Shown piece by piece: positions 28,941 through 40,542 of a DNA stretch of 64,000 nucleotides. The notes under the pieces were generated by a model, which did not search any database, was not told the DNA's origin, and saw only the letters and a program-made list of their open reading frames with translations. The stretch covers positions 992,001-1,056,000 of the forward strand of contig NZ_CP061315.1 of assembly GCF_018688315.1 (NCBI RefSeq). Reading direction: 5' to 3'. This stretch comes from Polynucleobacter sp. AP-Kolm-20A-A1 (GTDB lineage Bacteria; Pseudomonadota; Gammaproteobacteria; Burkholderiales; Burkholderiaceae). The position numbers were made by a program, and so were the translations under genes. Position 1 is the first letter of the stretch. The number at the start of each line of letters is the position of its first letter.

Positions 28941-31256
28941 TTATGCCTTGCTTACAGTTACCGGACCAAACATCGATCCTAATTTCGCACTAGCCATAGT
29001 GCCAGCAGAAATTCTGATGGCGCCTGGCGCTAGATTTGCCTCTAATGTCGCAGGCATATCAACAGACTGTGAACCCTGAGTAACGCGCACTGCATCACCC
29101 TCCTTTAAGCCCAACTCTGTAAATGTGGTTTGATTCAATCCGGCTTGGTTTCCGCGCTTCGCATCACGTGTTAATTGCAATGCAGATGAACGACGCACAA
29201 TTTGATCGCCAGAATAAATATTGACGTCGGCTACGCGCTCTAAACCACTATTAGCAATTGCATTGGCACCGGCAACAGAACTTGTCAAAGGTTGATTGCT
29301 GAGTCGAGTGCAATAGTTATCACCCAACGCCTCACCAAGCACTTCTTCTGGCGCATTAAACAAGAAACCATCTAAGCCTAAAAGTCCACCAAGAACTCTA
29401 AGCACTTTCCATGCCGGACGTGAATCACCCAAAGACTTAACAGCAGGTTGAATCGTTTGTGCTCTACCTTCTAGATTAACGAAAGTAGATACTGTTTCGG
29501 TAAATGTGGAGATTGGCAAAATGACATCAGCCACTTCCATCAAGTCAGCACTCTTATAAGCACTCAAAGCGATTACTGTGTTTGCTTTAGCTAAAGCAGC
29601 ACGAGCAGCTACTGGATTTGGTAAGTCGGAGTCTGGTTCAATATTCATCAGCAGCACTGCACGGCGATCGCCAGACAACACTGATTCAACACCAGAGCCA
29701 TTTGCATTTACCAAAGCAGCACCAACTGCGTTACCACCAACAGGCAAGAAACCAAAACTAGCACCTGTCTGCGCAGAAATAAATTGAGCCAGCACCTGAA
29801 TGTCAGAGGCTTGTGGATGGGCAATAGCAGCAGATCCAAGCAACACTGAAACTGCAGAGCCTGAGAGTAGGCTATCAGCCAGTTTTTGAGCTTGCGCTGA
29901 AACGGTAACGTTAGGCGTACCAGATGGAGCAGATACAGATTTTGCCTTCGCAATCGCTAATGCAACCTCACTTAATGTATTGAGCCATGCGCTTGGAGCG
30001 GCAGCAATGGCGCTGCTTGAGATAAGCCAATCATCGCCACCAGCATCGATCCGAAGAACCTGCAGACCCCGCTTGCTAGCAGTACGAATACGGGCTGCTA
30101 ATACTGGCTGCTCTTTACGTAAGAAGCTACCAATAATTAAAACGCGATCCAACTCATTTACTTTTGCGATTGACATACCTAGCCAAGGAGCGGCTGCTGC
30201 ACCCTTAATATCGGTTTGACGCAAGCGAGTCTCAACTTGACTTGAGCCAATACCACGCACTAATTTTTGCAAGAGATGCAATTCTTCCGTGCTGGAAATT
30301 GGATGCGCTAAAGCGCCGATAGATTCAGGTCCGCTTTCAGCAGAAATTGTCTTCAAAGAGTGAGCAACGTAATCCAATGCTGACTGCCAGTCAGTCTCAA
30401 GCCACTGACCGCCCTGCTTAACCATAGGTGTTGTGACGCGATCAACACTGTTTAGGCCTTCATAGGAGAAACGATCACGATCGCTAATCCAGCATTCGTT
30501 AATTGCTTCGTTCTCCAAAGCAACTACGCGCATAACCTTATTCGCTTTTGTTTGTACCGTTGTATTAGCACCCAAGCTATCGTGTGGGCTTACAGAGCGC
30601 TTACGACCGAGCTCCCAAGTGCGAGCTTCATAACGGAACGGTTTGCTTGTTAATGCGCCAACTGGACATAAATCAATCATGTTTCCAGAAAGCTCTGAAT
30701 CTACAGTCTGACCTACAAAGGTTGTGATCTCAGAATGTTCACCACGGTTAATCATGCCCAATTCCATTACGCCTGCAACTTCTTGGCCAAAGCGTACGCA
30801 ACGGGTGCAGTGAATACAGCGTGTCATCTCCTGCATGGAGATCAAAGGGCCTACATTTTTATGAAATACAACACGCTTCTCTTCATCGTAGCGTGAATTG
30901 GACTTACCGTAACCAACTGCCAAGTCTTGTAATTGACACTCACCACCTTGGTCGCAAATTGGGCAATCCAAAGGATGGTTAATGAGCAAGAATTCCATCA
31001 CGGAGCGTTGCGCTTCTACCGCTTTAGCAGAATGCGTAAACACCTTCATACCCTGAGTAACTGGAGTTGCGCATGCAGGTAATGGTTTAGGAGCCTTCTC
31101 TACTTCAACCAAACACATGCGGCAGTTAGCGGCGATAGACAACTTCTTGTGATAGCAGAAGTGAGGAACGTAGGTGCCAAGCTTATTCGCGGCATGCATC
31201 ACCATCGAACCTTGCGGAACCTCTACTGCCTTACCATCTAATTCGATCTCTACCAT
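28941..31256 (-). CDS. nuoG: NADH-quinone oxidoreductase subunit G
   Basis: Large peripheral subunit with several iron-sulphur clusters, 771 residues. The N-terminal [2Fe-2S] ligands are C34, C45 and C48 (ANCRMC) with a fourth cysteine near 63; the His-Cys motif [18 protein letters not shown] and the [4Fe-4S] motif [12 protein letters not shown] follow. The remainder is a molybdopterin-oxidoreductase-like domain without cofactor. I start it at the ATG at 31254-31256 ([13 protein letters not shown]); a GTG two codons upstream is possible. Residues after 560 are Ala-rich and less conserved. Confidence 0.95.
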   Translation of the reverse strand: MVEIELDGKAVEVPQGSMVMHAANKLGTYVPHFCYHKKLSIAANCRMCLVEVEKAPKPLPACATPVTQGMKVFTHSAKAVEAQRSVMEFLLINHPLDCPICDQGGECQLQDLAVGYGKSNSRYDEEKRVVFHKNVGPLISMQEMTRCIHCTRCVRFGQEVAGVMELGMINRGEHSEITTFVGQTVDSELSGNMIDLCPVGALTSKPFRYEARTWELGRKRSVSPHDSLGANTTVQTKANKVMRVVALENEAINECWISDRDRFSYEGLNSVDRVTTPMVKQGGQWLETDWQSALDYVAHSLKTISAESGPESIGALAHPISSTEELHLLQKLVRGIGSSQVETRLRQTDIKGAAAAPWLGMSIAKVNELDRVLIIGSFLRKEQPVLAARIRTASKRGLQVLRIDAGGDDWLISSSAIAAAPSAWLNTLSEVALAIAKAKSVSAPSGTPNVTVSAQAQKLADSLLSGSAVSVLLGSAAIAHPQASDIQVLAQFISAQTGASFGFLPVGGNAVGAALVNANGSGVESVLSGDRRAVLLMNIEPDSDLPNPVAARAALAKANTVIALSAYKSADLMEVADVILPISTFTETVSTFVNLEGRAQTIQPAVKSLGDSRPAWKVLRVLGGLLGLDGFLFNAPEEVLGEALGDNYCTRLSNQPLTSSVAGANAIANSGLERVADVNIYSGDQIVRRSSALQLTRDAKRGNQAGLNQTTFTELGLKEGDAVRVTQGSQSVDMPATLEANLAPGAIRISAGTMASAKLGSMFGPVTVSKA

Positions 31257-31288
31257 GCTCACTTTAAGATATCCCGTGCTCTAAATCT

Positions 31289-32587
31289 TTATAAAGGTTT
31301 CGCAGAATCTAAGCAGCGCTTATGTTCTACGTGATACGCAAATTCATCCATGTAATGCTTCAACATGCCACGTACTGGCATCGCAGCTGCATCACCTAAA
31401 GCGCAAATCGTACGACCCTGAATGTTGGCAGCCACGTCATTGAGCAAATCCAAGTCTTCAGGACGGCCTTGACCATGTTCAATGCGGTGAACGATGCGCC
31501 ACAACCAGCCAGTACCTTCACGGCATGGTGTGCACTGACCACATGATTCTTCGTGATAGAAATAAGACAAACGCTCTAATGCACGAACCATGCAACGCGT
31601 CTCATTCATTACGATCACGGCACCTGAACCCAACATAGATCCAGCTTTAGCAATGCTGTCGTAATCCATTGTGAGTTCCATCATCTGCGCACCAGGCACA
31701 ACAGGAGATGAAGATCCACCAGGAATTACTGCTTTTAATGCCTTGCCGTCACGCATGCCACCAGCAAGCTTTAACAGCTCTGCAAAAGGTGTGCCCAGCG
31801 GAATCTCATAGTTACCAGGATGAACCACGTCACCAGAAATAGAGAATATTTTTGTTCCACCGTTATTCGGTTTGCCAAGGTCTAAATAGGCCTGACCGCC
31901 GATGGCCAAAATAAATGGCACAGCAGCAAAAGTTTCGGTGTTATTAATCGTTGTTGGTTTGCCATACAAACCAAAACTTGCTGGGAAAGGTGGCTTAAAG
32001 CGTGGCTGCCCTTTTTTGCCCTCTAAGGATTCGAGCAACGCAGTTTCTTCACCGCAAATGTATGCACCCCATCCAGGTGCGGCATGCAACTGAAATGAAA
32101 AATCGCTACCAAGAATCTTGTCGCCTAAGTAACCAGCAGCACGCGCTTCTTCCAAGGCTTCTTCAAAGCGTGTGTACACCTCAAAGATTTCGCCATGAAT
32201 ATAGTTATAGCCCGTTGTAATGCCCATGGTGTAAGCACCAATGATCATGCCCTCAATTAAGGCATGCGGGTTGTAACGCATGATGTCGCGGTCTTTAAAA
32301 GTACCAGGCTCACCTTCGTCGCTGTTACAGACTAAATACTTTTGCCCAGGGAATTGGCGTGGCATAAAGCTCCACTTCAAGCCAGTTGGGAAGCCTGCAC
32401 CACCACGACCACGCAGTGATGAAGCCTTTAATTCAGCAATGATGGCATCCGGAGCAACTTTATCGTTAATTAAACGACGGAGCTGTTGATAGCCGCCACG
32501 ACTTTCATAATCTTTTAAACGCCAGTTATCTCCATTTAATCCGGCGAGGATTAAAGGTTTGATGTGGCGATCGTGCAAGCTGGTCAT
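31289..32587 (-). CDS. nuoF: NADH-quinone oxidoreductase subunit F (NADH-binding)
   Basis: Holds FMN, the NADH site and a [4Fe-4S] cluster. The glycine-rich nucleotide region is [19 protein letters not shown], the FMN region includes [14 protein letters not shown] and [17 protein letters not shown], and the cluster ligands are in [15 protein letters not shown]. At 432 residues it is the normal length. Its ATG overlaps the nuoE stop by four bases. Confidence 0.97.
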   Translation of the reverse strand: MTSLHDRHIKPLILAGLNGDNWRLKDYESRGGYQQLRRLINDKVAPDAIIAELKASSLRGRGGAGFPTGLKWSFMPRQFPGQKYLVCNSDEGEPGTFKDRDIMRYNPHALIEGMIIGAYTMGITTGYNYIHGEIFEVYTRFEEALEEARAAGYLGDKILGSDFSFQLHAAPGWGAYICGEETALLESLEGKKGQPRFKPPFPASFGLYGKPTTINNTETFAAVPFILAIGGQAYLDLGKPNNGGTKIFSISGDVVHPGNYEIPLGTPFAELLKLAGGMRDGKALKAVIPGGSSSPVVPGAQMMELTMDYDSIAKAGSMLGSGAVIVMNETRCMVRALERLSYFYHEESCGQCTPCREGTGWLWRIVHRIEHGQGRPEDLDLLNDVAANIQGRTICALGDAAAMPVRGMLKHYMDEFAYHVEHKRCLDSAKPL

Positions 32588-33090
32588 GCTGCTTTCCCCT
32601 CTGCACGTAACTCACTTAACAATGCATCAATTTTTTCTTTGCTCATAAAGCTGCACATGCGCTTGTCATTTACCAACATAACAGGAGAATCGCCGCAAGC
32701 ACCCATGCACTCACCCTCTTTCAAGGTAAAAGTGCCGCAAGGTGTAGTTTCGTTATAGCCAATACCCAATGTTTCTTTTAAGTAAGTGGCTGCAGTTTCA
32801 CCATGCGTCAACTGGCAAGGCAAATTGGTGCAAATAACCAATTTGTATTTGCCAATTGGCTTTGTGTTGTACATGTTGTAGAAAGTAGCAACTTCCTCAA
32901 CAGCAATGCTAGGCATTTCCAAAATTTGCGCTACTGTGGCAATCACCTCAGGTGAAACCCAACCTACTTCAGTTTGAGCTGCAATCAAGCAAGCCATGAC
33001 AGCAGATTGCTTTTGCTCTGCTGGATATTTAGCGATATTACGGCGCATGTCTGCGAGCGTTTTATCGGATAGTTGAAGAGTGGTAGTCAT
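32584..33090 (-). CDS. nuoE: NADH-quinone oxidoreductase subunit E
   Basis: The 24-kDa-type subunit carrying [2Fe-2S] cluster N1a on a thioredoxin-like fold, 168 residues. Ligand cysteines are in [10 protein letters not shown] and in [16 protein letters not shown]. The segment [19 protein letters not shown] is highly typical. The stop overlaps nuoF. Confidence 0.97.
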   Translation of the reverse strand: MTTTLQLSDKTLADMRRNIAKYPAEQKQSAVMACLIAAQTEVGWVSPEVIATVAQILEMPSIAVEEVATFYNMYNTKPIGKYKLVICTNLPCQLTHGETAATYLKETLGIGYNETTPCGTFTLKEGECMGACGDSPVMLVNDKRMCSFMSKEKIDALLSELRAEGKAA

Positions 33091-33113
33091 TAAATAATCC
33101 TTGGCCCGCTGAT

Positions 33114-34367
33114 TTAGCGGTCAATCTCCCCAAACACAATATCTTGGGTACCAATAATAGTTACCGCGTCAGCCAGCATGTGGCCGCGTGACATCTCGTC
33201 CATTGCAGATAAATGAACAAATCCTGGCGCACGAATCTTCATGCGATACGGCTTGTTGGCACCATCTGAAATGAGGTAAATACCAAACTCGCCCTTAGGA
33301 TGCTCAACAGCTGAGTAAGCCTCACCATCAGGAACGTGAATACCTTCTGTAAAGAGCTTGAAATGATGAATCAACTCTTCCATATTGGTCTTCATGTCTA
33401 CGCGCTTAGGCGGAGAAACCTTGTGGTTGTCGCTCATGACTGGGCCTGGGTTCGCTTTCAACCAAGCCACGCATTGTTTAATGATGCGATTAGATTGGCG
33501 CATTTCTTCCATGCGAACTAGATAGCGGTCATAAGAGTCGCCATTTACGCCTACTGGAATATCAAAGTCCAGGCGATCATAGACTTCATATGGCTGCTTC
33601 TTACGAAGATCCCACTCAATACCAGAGCCGCGCAACATTGGGCCAGTGAAGCCAAGCTGCAAAGCGCGCTCAGGAGTCACAATACCGATATTGACTAAAC
33701 GCTGTTTCCAAATACGGTTATCAGTTAAGAGATTGCAGTACTCATCAACGTTTGCATCAAAGCCATTGGCAAACTGCTCAATGAAATCAAGCAATGTACC
33801 GCTACGGTTTTCATTCAAACGCTTGATAGCTGAAGTGCTGCGAATTTTGTTCTTTGTGTACTGAGCCATCTGGTCAGGTAAATCACGATATACGCCACCT
33901 GGACGATAGTAGGCAGCATGCATACGGGCGCCAGATACTGCTTCATACATATCAAAGATGTCTTCACGATCGCGGAAGGCATAGAGGAATACTGCCATCG
34001 CACCAACGTCAAGACCATGACAGCCGATCCACAGCAGGTGATTTAATAAACGGGTTAACTCGTCATACATCACACGGATGTACTGTGCTCGCAAAGGAAC
34101 ATCTACCTGCAACAGCTTTTCAATTGCCATTACATAAGCATGTTCATTGGACATCATAGACACATAATCCAAACGATCCATATAAGGAACGTTCTGAATC
34201 CAAGTACGGGTCTCCGCTAATTTTTCAGTAGCACGGTGCAATAAGCCGATATGAGGATCAGCGCGCTGGATCACCTCTCCATCGAGCTCAAGCACTAAGC
34301 GCAGTACGCCGTGCGCAGCAGGATGCTGAGGGCCGAAATTGAGGGTGTAGTTCTTAATTTGTGCCAT
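33114..34367 (-). CDS. nuoD: NADH-quinone oxidoreductase subunit D
   Basis: The 49-kDa-type subunit lining the quinone head-group site, 417 residues. It starts in the canonical way with [21 protein letters not shown] (quinone-site histidine) and has [28 protein letters not shown] and a conserved end DIVFGEIDR. It is a separate protein from NuoC, unlike the fused NuoCD of E. coli. Confidence 0.97.
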   Translation of the reverse strand: MAQIKNYTLNFGPQHPAAHGVLRLVLELDGEVIQRADPHIGLLHRATEKLAETRTWIQNVPYMDRLDYVSMMSNEHAYVMAIEKLLQVDVPLRAQYIRVMYDELTRLLNHLLWIGCHGLDVGAMAVFLYAFRDREDIFDMYEAVSGARMHAAYYRPGGVYRDLPDQMAQYTKNKIRSTSAIKRLNENRSGTLLDFIEQFANGFDANVDEYCNLLTDNRIWKQRLVNIGIVTPERALQLGFTGPMLRGSGIEWDLRKKQPYEVYDRLDFDIPVGVNGDSYDRYLVRMEEMRQSNRIIKQCVAWLKANPGPVMSDNHKVSPPKRVDMKTNMEELIHHFKLFTEGIHVPDGEAYSAVEHPKGEFGIYLISDGANKPYRMKIRAPGFVHLSAMDEMSRGHMLADAVTIIGTQDIVFGEIDR

Positions 34368-34370
34368 GAC

Positions 34371-34970
34371 TTAAACCGGACCTCCGTACTGCTCTTCACG
34401 AACAATGCGTGGAGTAATTTCTCTAGCCTCAATCGTGACAGGCTGATAGACAACGCGCTTCAATTCTGGGTCGTAACGCATTTCCACATTGCCGCTGATT
34501 GGGAAATCTTTTCTAAATGGATGACCAATAAAGCCATAGTCTGTGAGGATACGACGTAGGTCGTCATGACCATCAAACAAAATGCCATAGAGGTCAAATG
34601 CCTCGCGCTCAAACCAGTTAGCTGAATTCCAAACCGGCGTGATTGAAGCCACTAATGGATAACTGTCATCTGCTGCAAATACGCGCACACGTAGGCGCCA
34701 GTTGTGCTCAATGGAGAGTAAGTGACTAACTACGCCAAAACGCTGACCGCTCCATGCGCCGTCACGGAAATCTTGATAATCCACGCCACATAAATCAATC
34801 AATTGCGCAAATGCGAGTGATGGATCATCGCGCAAGAGCAAGGCGGATTCTAAGTAGGTATCTGCATTAACAACAACAGTCACTTCACCAAGGGCGGTTT
34901 CGATTGATAGAGCGCGCTTACCTAAAACTTTTTCTAGATTGGCTACTAATTGAACTAAACGGTCTGACAT
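34371..34970 (-). CDS. nuoC: NADH-quinone oxidoreductase subunit C
   Basis: The 30-kDa-type peripheral subunit, 199 residues, unfused to NuoD. Signature segments are [38 protein letters not shown] and EVRYDPEL-like text near residue 165 (read as [16 protein letters not shown]). It lies three bases before nuoD and three bases after nuoB. Confidence 0.96.
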   Translation of the reverse strand: MSDRLVQLVANLEKVLGKRALSIETALGEVTVVVNADTYLESALLLRDDPSLAFAQLIDLCGVDYQDFRDGAWSGQRFGVVSHLLSIEHNWRLRVRVFAADDSYPLVASITPVWNSANWFEREAFDLYGILFDGHDDLRRILTDYGFIGHPFRKDFPISGNVEMRYDPELKRVVYQPVTIEAREITPRIVREEQYGGPV

Positions 34971-34973
34971 GGT

Positions 34974-35456
34974 TTAAGCCTTCCGCGCAATCGTGCTAGT
35001 GCGAGCGATCTTTGATTGCAATTGAATGATTCCGTAGATCAATGCCTCTGCAGTTGGAGGGCAACCAGGAACATAAATATCCACCGGCACAATACGGTCG
35101 CAACCGCGCACTACTGAATAGGAGTTATGGTAATAACCGCCGCCGTTAGCACATGAGCCCATCGAGATAACCCAACGCGGCTCTGGCATTTGATCGTAAA
35201 CCTTGCGTAAAGCAGGTGCCATTTTGTTACATAACGTACCAGCAACAATCATCAAGTCAGACTGACGCGGAGATGGGCGGAACACCACACCAAAACGGTC
35301 TAAGTCATAGCGGGATGCGCCAGCATGCATCATTTCCACAGCACAACAAGCCAAACCAAAGGTCATAGGCCATAAAGAACCATTGCGTGTCCAGTTAATT
35401 AACTGGTCAGCAGTAGTTGTAACAAAACCTTCTTTGAGAACGCCTTCTAATGCCAT
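34974..35456 (-). CDS. nuoB: NADH-quinone oxidoreductase subunit B
   Basis: Carries terminal [4Fe-4S] cluster N2, the electron donor to quinone. The 160-residue subunit has the tandem cysteines in [11 protein letters not shown] and the other ligands in [14 protein letters not shown] and [14 protein letters not shown]. The start is the ATG at 35454-35456 ([11 protein letters not shown]); 33 further upstream codons are open but overlap nuoA and are unlike the family. Confidence 0.97.
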
Positions 35457-35461
35457 ATCTA

Positions 35462-35821
35462 TCACTCCCAGTCGAGAGCGCCCTTTTTCCAGATATATAC
35501 AAATCCCACAATGAATTCCAAGAGGAAAATCACCATAGAGGCGTAGCCAAGCCAACCAATATCACGCAGAGCAACGCCCCACGGGAACAGGAATGCTGTT
35601 TCTAAATCGAATAGGATGAAGAGAATGGCAATGAGGTAATAACGCACGTCAAACTTCATACGCGCATCTTCGAAAGCTTCAAAACCACACTCATATGGTG
35701 AAAGTTTTTCAGCATCGGGCTTTGAAGGAGCCAAAATTTTTCCGAGGAACATGGGGACTAAACCGACCCCAATACCTACGAGGATGAAAAGCAGAACAGG
35801 AAAGTAATTAGCGAGATTCAA
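35462..35821 (-). CDS. nuoA: NADH-quinone oxidoreductase subunit A
   Basis: First gene of the complex I operon; a three-helix membrane subunit of 119 residues with the conserved [20 protein letters not shown] loop near the quinone channel and [16 protein letters not shown]. It appears to start at TTG ([11 protein letters not shown]), with AGGG a few bases upstream and no in-frame ATG that would keep the first helix. A weak start on the first gene could lower its expression relative to downstream subunits. Confidence 0.93.
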
Positions 35822-35871
35822 AATAGCCCTGATTCGTTTGTCTGGTAAATCCTAAAAGCAGCAAATTATTA

Positions 35872-35880
35872 ATTATTCCA
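35872..35880 (-). promoter_or_regulatory. Candidate extended -10 promoter for nuoA-N
   Basis: On the minus strand TGG-AATAAT is an extended -10 element, five of six matches to TATAAT with the TGn extension. It would start transcription about 45 bases before nuoA. No convincing -35 is seen. The upstream tRNA-Leu transcript could also continue into nuo. Confidence 0.35.
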
Positions 35881-35888
35881 CTTCATTC

Positions 35889-35923
35889 AGTATTGATTTA
35901 GAGCAAAAACCCTAAGCAATACT
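35889..35923 (-). other. Inverted repeat between tRNA-Leu and nuoA
   Basis: AGTATTG and CAATACT form a 7-bp arm, with TTAG/CTAA able to pair inside. It begins seven bases after the tRNA CCA end. No T-run follows, so it is not a standard terminator. It could be a processing or stability hairpin separating tRNA from nuo mRNA, or an operator. Confidence 0.4.
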
Positions 35924-35929
35924 CATTTT

Positions 35930-36014
35930 TGGTGCCGACGGCGAGACTCGAACTCGCACAGCCTAAGCCACTACCCCCTCAAGATAGCGTGTCTACCAAT
36001 TTCACCACGTCGGC
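35930..36014 (-). tRNA. tRNA-Leu (anticodon GAG)
   Basis: The 85-base gene folds as a class II tRNA with acceptor GCCGACG/CGTCGGC, anticodon arm CTATC/GGTAG, loop TTGAGGG with anticodon GAG, a long variable arm and T arm GCGAG-TTCGAGT-CTCGC. CCA is encoded. It reads CUC and CUU codons. It lies between secG and nuoA in the same direction and may share their transcript. Confidence 0.96.
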
Positions 36015-36100
36015 ATCTTGCAAAACCCATCAATTCTACTGCATTGCACAAGCTGACTACCCCATTTTTAGGGCAGATAAATCTGTAAAAACCTACTTTT

Positions 36101-36445
36101 TTACTTAGGAACTGCAGGTTTTGTTGGGTCCTGAACAGGCGCTACTGGAGCAGCTGGCGCTACCACCGGGGCTACTGTTCCAGACAGGACTCCAGGACTG
36201 ACTTCCTTTTTATTGCCAATCCAGGTGATGCCTAGAGTGGAAATAAAGAAAACAGCTGCAAAAATAGCAGTTGCGTGGGAAAGAAAGTTGGCCGAACCAC
36301 TGGCGCCAAAGAGGCTACCAGAAGAGCCTGATCCAAATGCAGCACCCATATCAGCGCCCTTACCTTGCTGCAATAACACCAGCAAAATGACAGCAACCGC
36401 TGAAATTACCTGCAATACGATTAGTAATGTCTTAAACCATTCCAC
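36101..36445 (-). CDS. secG: Preprotein translocase subunit SecG
   Basis: Small two-helix component of the SecYEG channel, 114 residues. The first helix LIVLQVISAVAVILLVLLQQGKG and the loop GAAFGSGSSGSLFGASGSANFL are diagnostic. The tail after residue 85 is Ala/Pro/Val-rich, as in related bacteria. The start is GTG, with GGAG seven bases upstream; no ATG would keep the first helix. It follows tpiA by about 20 bases. Confidence 0.95.
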   Translation of the reverse strand: MEWFKTLLIVLQVISAVAVILLVLLQQGKGADMGAAFGSGSSGSLFGASGSANFLSHATAIFAAVFFISTLGITWIGNKKEVSPGVLSGTVAPVVAPAAPVAPVQDPTKPAVPK

Positions 36446-36467
36446 AGCTTATCTCCAAATAAAAAAT

Positions 36468-37226
36468 CTATGCCTGACAGATGGACAGAAAGTCTTGCGG
36501 GTTCAAAGATGCACCCCCAACCAATCCACCATCAATATCTGGCATGGCAAACAATTCCACAGCATTGTCCGGCTTAACACTGCCGCCGTACAAAATACCT
36601 ACATGTGATGCAACATCTTCATTAAATTCCGTTAATTGCAGGCGAATAGCGCGGTGCATATCTTGCGCTACCTGAGCGCTTGCAACCTTACCAGTGCCTA
36701 TTGCCCATACGGGCTCATAAGCAATCAAACAATCAGCCAAGCGATCCTGCAAAACCAAAACCTGCTTAGCAATCTGACCACAGACAATCTCTTCTGCCCT
36801 GCCAGAGTTTCTTTCGTCTGCAGTCTCGCCAACACAGATCACTGGCGTCATACCTGCGTCTAAGACCTGCAATGCCTTTGCTGCAACAGCCTCATCAACC
36901 TCGTGATGCATTTGACGACGCTCTGAATGGCCAACAATGACATAAGTGCAGCCAAGCTCTTTGAGCATTGGAGCAGCAACTTCACCGGTATAAGCACCAG
37001 AGATATGAGCTGAGGCATCTTGAGCGCCAAGGCTCAAAAATGCTAATGAATGCTCTTTAATCAACTGAGCACATTGCGATAAGTACGGGAAAGGCGGACA
37101 AACTGCAAATTTACGACCGGAAGGCATGCCACTTTCCATCCCACGGGCAACGGTTTTGATCCAGTCTTGATTGCTTGCAAGACTGCCATTCATTTTCCAG
37201 TTACCAATAATGATGAGCGGGCGCAT
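36468..37226 (-). CDS. tpiA: Triosephosphate isomerase
   Basis: Interconverts dihydroxyacetone phosphate and glyceraldehyde 3-phosphate. Catalytic residues are in place: K11 in IGNWKMNG, H100 in VIVGHSERRQ, E171 in AYEPVWAIGTGK, and the phosphate loop YGGSVKPDN and GGLVGGASL. Length 252, typical. It lies between the quinone oxidoreductase gene and secG on the same strand with short gaps, so all are probably cotranscribed. Confidence 0.97.
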   Translation of the reverse strand: MRPLIIIGNWKMNGSLASNQDWIKTVARGMESGMPSGRKFAVCPPFPYLSQCAQLIKEHSLAFLSLGAQDASAHISGAYTGEVAAPMLKELGCTYVIVGHSERRQMHHEVDEAVAAKALQVLDAGMTPVICVGETADERNSGRAEEIVCGQIAKQVLVLQDRLADCLIAYEPVWAIGTGKVASAQVAQDMHRAIRLQLTEFNEDVASHVGILYGGSVKPDNAVELFAMPDIDGGLVGGASLNPQDFLSICQA

Positions 37227-37244
37227 AGTAAGTAAGCAGTCGAC

Positions 37245-38243
37245 CTAAACCGTTAAAACAATCTTGCCTACGTGCTCTGATGACTCCATCAAACGATGTG
37301 CATCAGCAGCTTGATCAAGGGTAAATGTTTTATAAATTACCGGCTTGAGCTGGCCAGCATTGAGCAATGGCCAAACATTATCAAAGAGTTGTTTGGTGAT
37401 TTGCTTCTTGAAAGAAACTGGACGCGGACGTAATGTAGAGCCTGTAATCGTAAGACGACGACGCAAAATTTGATTGGTGCTAACTTCCGCTTTTGATCCA
37501 CCCTGAATTGCAATGATCACAATACGGCCATCATCTGCCAAGCAATCGATTTCACGTTGTACGTAGGCGCCCGTCACCATATCAAGGATGACGTTGACAC
37601 CCTTACCATCAGTCGCTTTTTTGATCTCTTCGACGAAGTCTTGCGTCTTATAGTTAATAGCAAGATCAGCGCCTAGGGCAACGCAAGCAGCGCACTTTTC
37701 ATCTGTACCAGCAGTGACAAATACCTTGTGACCTAATGCCTTTGCAATCAGAATGGCTGTCACACCGATACCACTGGAGCCGCCCTGCACTAGCAAGGTC
37801 TCACCCTTTGATAGTTCACCGCGCATGAAGACGTTGCTCCACACAGTGTAAAAAGTCTCAGGTAAAGCCGCAGCCTCTTGATCTGTAAAACCTTTTGGAT
37901 ATGGCAAACATTGTGCAATTGGCGCGGTACACATGTCAGCGTAGCCACCACCTTGAACCAACGCACAAACCTTATCGCCAATCTTTAAGCCAAATGCATT
38001 GTCTGCATGAGCCAAGTCACCGCCAACAATCTCACCAGCAACTTCAAGACCAGGAATATCGGATGCACCAGCAGGAACTGGATAGTGGCCCTTACGTTGT
38101 AAAACGTCTGGGCGATTAATGCCTGCCGCTAAAACCTTAATCAAAACCTCGCCAGACCCAGTGCTTGGTAAAGCAGGATCTGGACGAGTGGTTGGCACCA
38201 ACATTTCTGGTGCGCCAAATTCTTTGATCTCAATTACACGCAT
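37245..38243 (-). CDS. NAD(P)H-quinone oxidoreductase, zeta-crystallin/PIG3-like MDR
   Basis: Zinc-free medium-chain reductase of 332 residues, probably reducing quinones or enals with NADPH. Features are NRPDVLQRKGHYPVPAGASD, GLEVAGEIVG, the Rossmann motif VQGGSSGIGVTAILIAKALG and a conserved INYKTQDF. These resemble the PIG3 (TP53I3) class. The start is the ATG at 38241-38243, preceded by GGAG; the 52 further open codons upstream overlap the end of pnp. It lies between pnp and tpiA. Confidence 0.88.
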   Translation of the reverse strand: MRVIEIKEFGAPEMLVPTTRPDPALPSTGSGEVLIKVLAAGINRPDVLQRKGHYPVPAGASDIPGLEVAGEIVGGDLAHADNAFGLKIGDKVCALVQGGGYADMCTAPIAQCLPYPKGFTDQEAAALPETFYTVWSNVFMRGELSKGETLLVQGGSSGIGVTAILIAKALGHKVFVTAGTDEKCAACVALGADLAINYKTQDFVEEIKKATDGKGVNVILDMVTGAYVQREIDCLADDGRIVIIAIQGGSKAEVSTNQILRRRLTITGSTLRPRPVSFKKQITKQLFDNVWPLLNAGQLKPVIYKTFTLDQAADAHRLMESSEHVGKIVLTV

Positions 38244-38274
38244 TGAAAGCTCCGAATGATCTTGATGAAATTGC

Positions 38275-40440
38275 TTAAGCTGATTCGTTGGTTGGAGCAG
38301 CTTCTGCCACAACTTCAGCAGCGCCAGCCAAAGGAGCGATCGTGCCACCCTCATCAGCCATTGCAGCTTTGAGCGATAGACGCAAACGACCACGCTCATC
38401 AGCAGCTAACAACTTCACGCGAACCACTTGACCTTCCGCCAAATAATCCTTAACTTCTTTTACGCGCTCATTTGAAATTTCTGAGATGTGCAAGAGGCCA
38501 TCTTTACCTGGAAGAATGTTTACCAATGCGCCGAATTCGAGCAACTTCACAACTGGGCCTTCGTAGATCTTGCCTACTTCAGCTTCAGCAGTGATACCTT
38601 CGATGCGCGCTTTAGCTTCAGCCATACCTTCGGCAGAAGTAGAAGCAATTGTTACTGTACCGTCATCTTTGATGTCGATGCTGCAACCAGTTTCTTTAGT
38701 CAACGCTTGAATTGTTGCGCCGCCCTTACCGATTACTTCACGAATCTTGTCTGGATGAATCTTGAAAGAAACCATACGTGGAGCATGTGCTGACAATTCA
38801 GTGCGAACTGAACCCATCGCTTCTTGCATTTTGCTCAAGATATGCAAACGACCTTCTTTAGCTTGCGCCAAAGCTACTTGCATAATTTCTTTAGTGATAC
38901 CTTGAACTTTAATGTCCATCTGGAGAGCAGTAATACCATTTGCAGTACCCGCTACCTTAAAGTCCATATCACCTAAGTGATCTTCATCACCCAAGATATC
39001 GGTCAACACAGCAAAACGGTTGCCATCAAGGATCAAGCCCATTGCAACACCAGCAACGTGAGCTTTAACTGGAACACCAGCATCCATCATCGCCAAACAG
39101 CCACCGCAAACAGAAGCCATTGAAGATGAACCATTGGACTCAGTAATTTCTGAAACAACACGGATGCTATATGCGAAATCTTCTGGGCTTGGCAACACTG
39201 GAATCAATGCGCGCTTAGCCAAACGGCCGTGACCAATTTCACGACGCTTTGGGCTGCCTACACGGCCAGTTTCACCAGTGGCAAACGGAGGCATGTTGTA
39301 GTGGAACATGAAACGATCGCGGTACTCACCTTCGAGCGCATCAATGATTTGCTCGTCACGTGCAGTACCTAAGGTAGCTACTACGAGAGCCTGTGTTTCA
39401 CCACGAGTAAACAATGCAGAACCGTGTGTACGTGGCAATACGCCGTTACGAATTTCGATTGGACGAACAGTGCGTGTATCGCGTCCATCAATACGTGGCT
39501 CGCCGTTCAAAATCTGGCTACGAACAATCTTCGCTTCGATTTCAAACATAATGTCGCTAACAGCAACAGCATCAACGTCACCTTCTTCAGATAACTTAGC
39601 CATTACTTCTTTAGAAATTTCTTTGAGCTTGTCTGAACGAGCGCCCTTTTGACGAATCTGATAAGCCTCACGCAATGGCGCTTCAGCCAATGCAGTTACC
39701 TTAGCGATAAATGGCTCGTCTTTAGGGGCAGCAGTCCAATCCCATTCAGGTTTGCCAGCTTCACGCACTAAATCATTAATTGCGTTGATCGCTGTTTGCA
39801 TTTGGTCGTGACCATATACAACTGCGCCCAACATTACTTCTTCAGATAATTGATTTGCTTCTGACTCAACCATCAATACAGCCGCTTGTGTACCAGCAAC
39901 GATCAAATCGAGTTCGCTAGTAGCTTGTTCTGTACGAGTTGGGTTCAAAAGGTACTGGCCGTTAGCGTAGCCAACACGTGCCGCACCAACAGGGCCAGCA
40001 AATGGGATGCCTGAAATTGCCAAAGCTGCTGAAGCAGCAATCAATGCAGGAATATCAGAAGGAACATCAGGGTTGATGGACAACACATGAACAACAACCT
40101 GAACTTCATTCAAGAAGCCTTCTGGGAACAAAGGACGTAATGGACGGTCGATCAAACGGGAGATCAATGTCTCGCCTTCAGATGGACGGCCTTCGCGACG
40201 GAAGAAGCCACCAGGGATCTTGCCTGCAGCGTAAGTCTTTTCTAGGTAATCAACAGTCAATGGGAAAAAGGATTGGCCTGGCTTTGCAGACTTAGAGGCA
40301 ACAACTGTGCCCATTACTACTGTGTCATCCACGTTAACGATTACGGCACCGCCAGATTGACGAGCGATCTCGCCTGTTTCCATTGTTACTTGGTGGTTAC
40401 CCCATTGAAAACTTTTTACTGCTTTTTTAAACATAGTCAT
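38275..40440 (-). CDS. pnp: Polynucleotide phosphorylase
   Basis: Phosphorolytic 3'-5' exoribonuclease of the RNA degradosome type, 721 residues. Two RNase PH domains (first near residues 5-230, second from about 310 with [14 protein letters not shown] and [14 protein letters not shown]), then a KH domain with [17 protein letters not shown], and an S1 domain with [20 protein letters not shown]. The start ATG at 40438-40440 follows GGAGAAGATCAGA; an ATG six bases later is possible. It follows rpsO as in E. coli, with a structured 240-base leader. Confidence 0.96.
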   Translation of the reverse strand: MTMFKKAVKSFQWGNHQVTMETGEIARQSGGAVIVNVDDTVVMGTVVASKSAKPGQSFFPLTVDYLEKTYAAGKIPGGFFRREGRPSEGETLISRLIDRPLRPLFPEGFLNEVQVVVHVLSINPDVPSDIPALIAASAALAISGIPFAGPVGAARVGYANGQYLLNPTRTEQATSELDLIVAGTQAAVLMVESEANQLSEEVMLGAVVYGHDQMQTAINAINDLVREAGKPEWDWTAAPKDEPFIAKVTALAEAPLREAYQIRQKGARSDKLKEISKEVMAKLSEEGDVDAVAVSDIMFEIEAKIVRSQILNGEPRIDGRDTRTVRPIEIRNGVLPRTHGSALFTRGETQALVVATLGTARDEQIIDALEGEYRDRFMFHYNMPPFATGETGRVGSPKRREIGHGRLAKRALIPVLPSPEDFAYSIRVVSEITESNGSSSMASVCGGCLAMMDAGVPVKAHVAGVAMGLILDGNRFAVLTDILGDEDHLGDMDFKVAGTANGITALQMDIKVQGITKEIMQVALAQAKEGRLHILSKMQEAMGSVRTELSAHAPRMVSFKIHPDKIREVIGKGGATIQALTKETGCSIDIKDDGTVTIASTSAEGMAEAKARIEGITAEAEVGKIYEGPVVKLLEFGALVNILPGKDGLLHISEISNERVKEVKDYLAEGQVVRVKLLAADERGRLRLSLKAAMADEGGTIAPLAGAAEVVAEAAPTNESA

Positions 40441-40488
40441 TCTGATCTTCTCCAAATTGTTCACGCAAAACTCACATGAGCATTACGC

Positions 40489-40518
40489 TTGTCGTGGGAT
40501 AAAGCAGTGTCACGACAA
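40489..40518 (-). promoter_or_regulatory. Hairpin in the pnp leader
   Basis: TTGTCGTG and CACGACAA form a perfect 8-bp stem with a 14-base loop, about 50 bases upstream of the pnp start. In E. coli a leader stem of pnp is cut by RNase III and the message is then destabilised by PNPase itself. This hairpin is in the right place for that, but the equivalence is inferred. Confidence 0.5.
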
Positions 40519-40542
40519 CACTGGAGCGATTTAGGATTACAA

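Noticed and set aside
35457..35555. 33-codon extension of nuoB
   Set aside because: It overlaps nuoA in another frame; the NuoB family starts at MALEGVL.
38244..38399. 52-codon N-terminal extension of the quinone oxidoreductase
   Set aside because: It overlaps the pnp 3' end; similarity and GGAG both support 38243.
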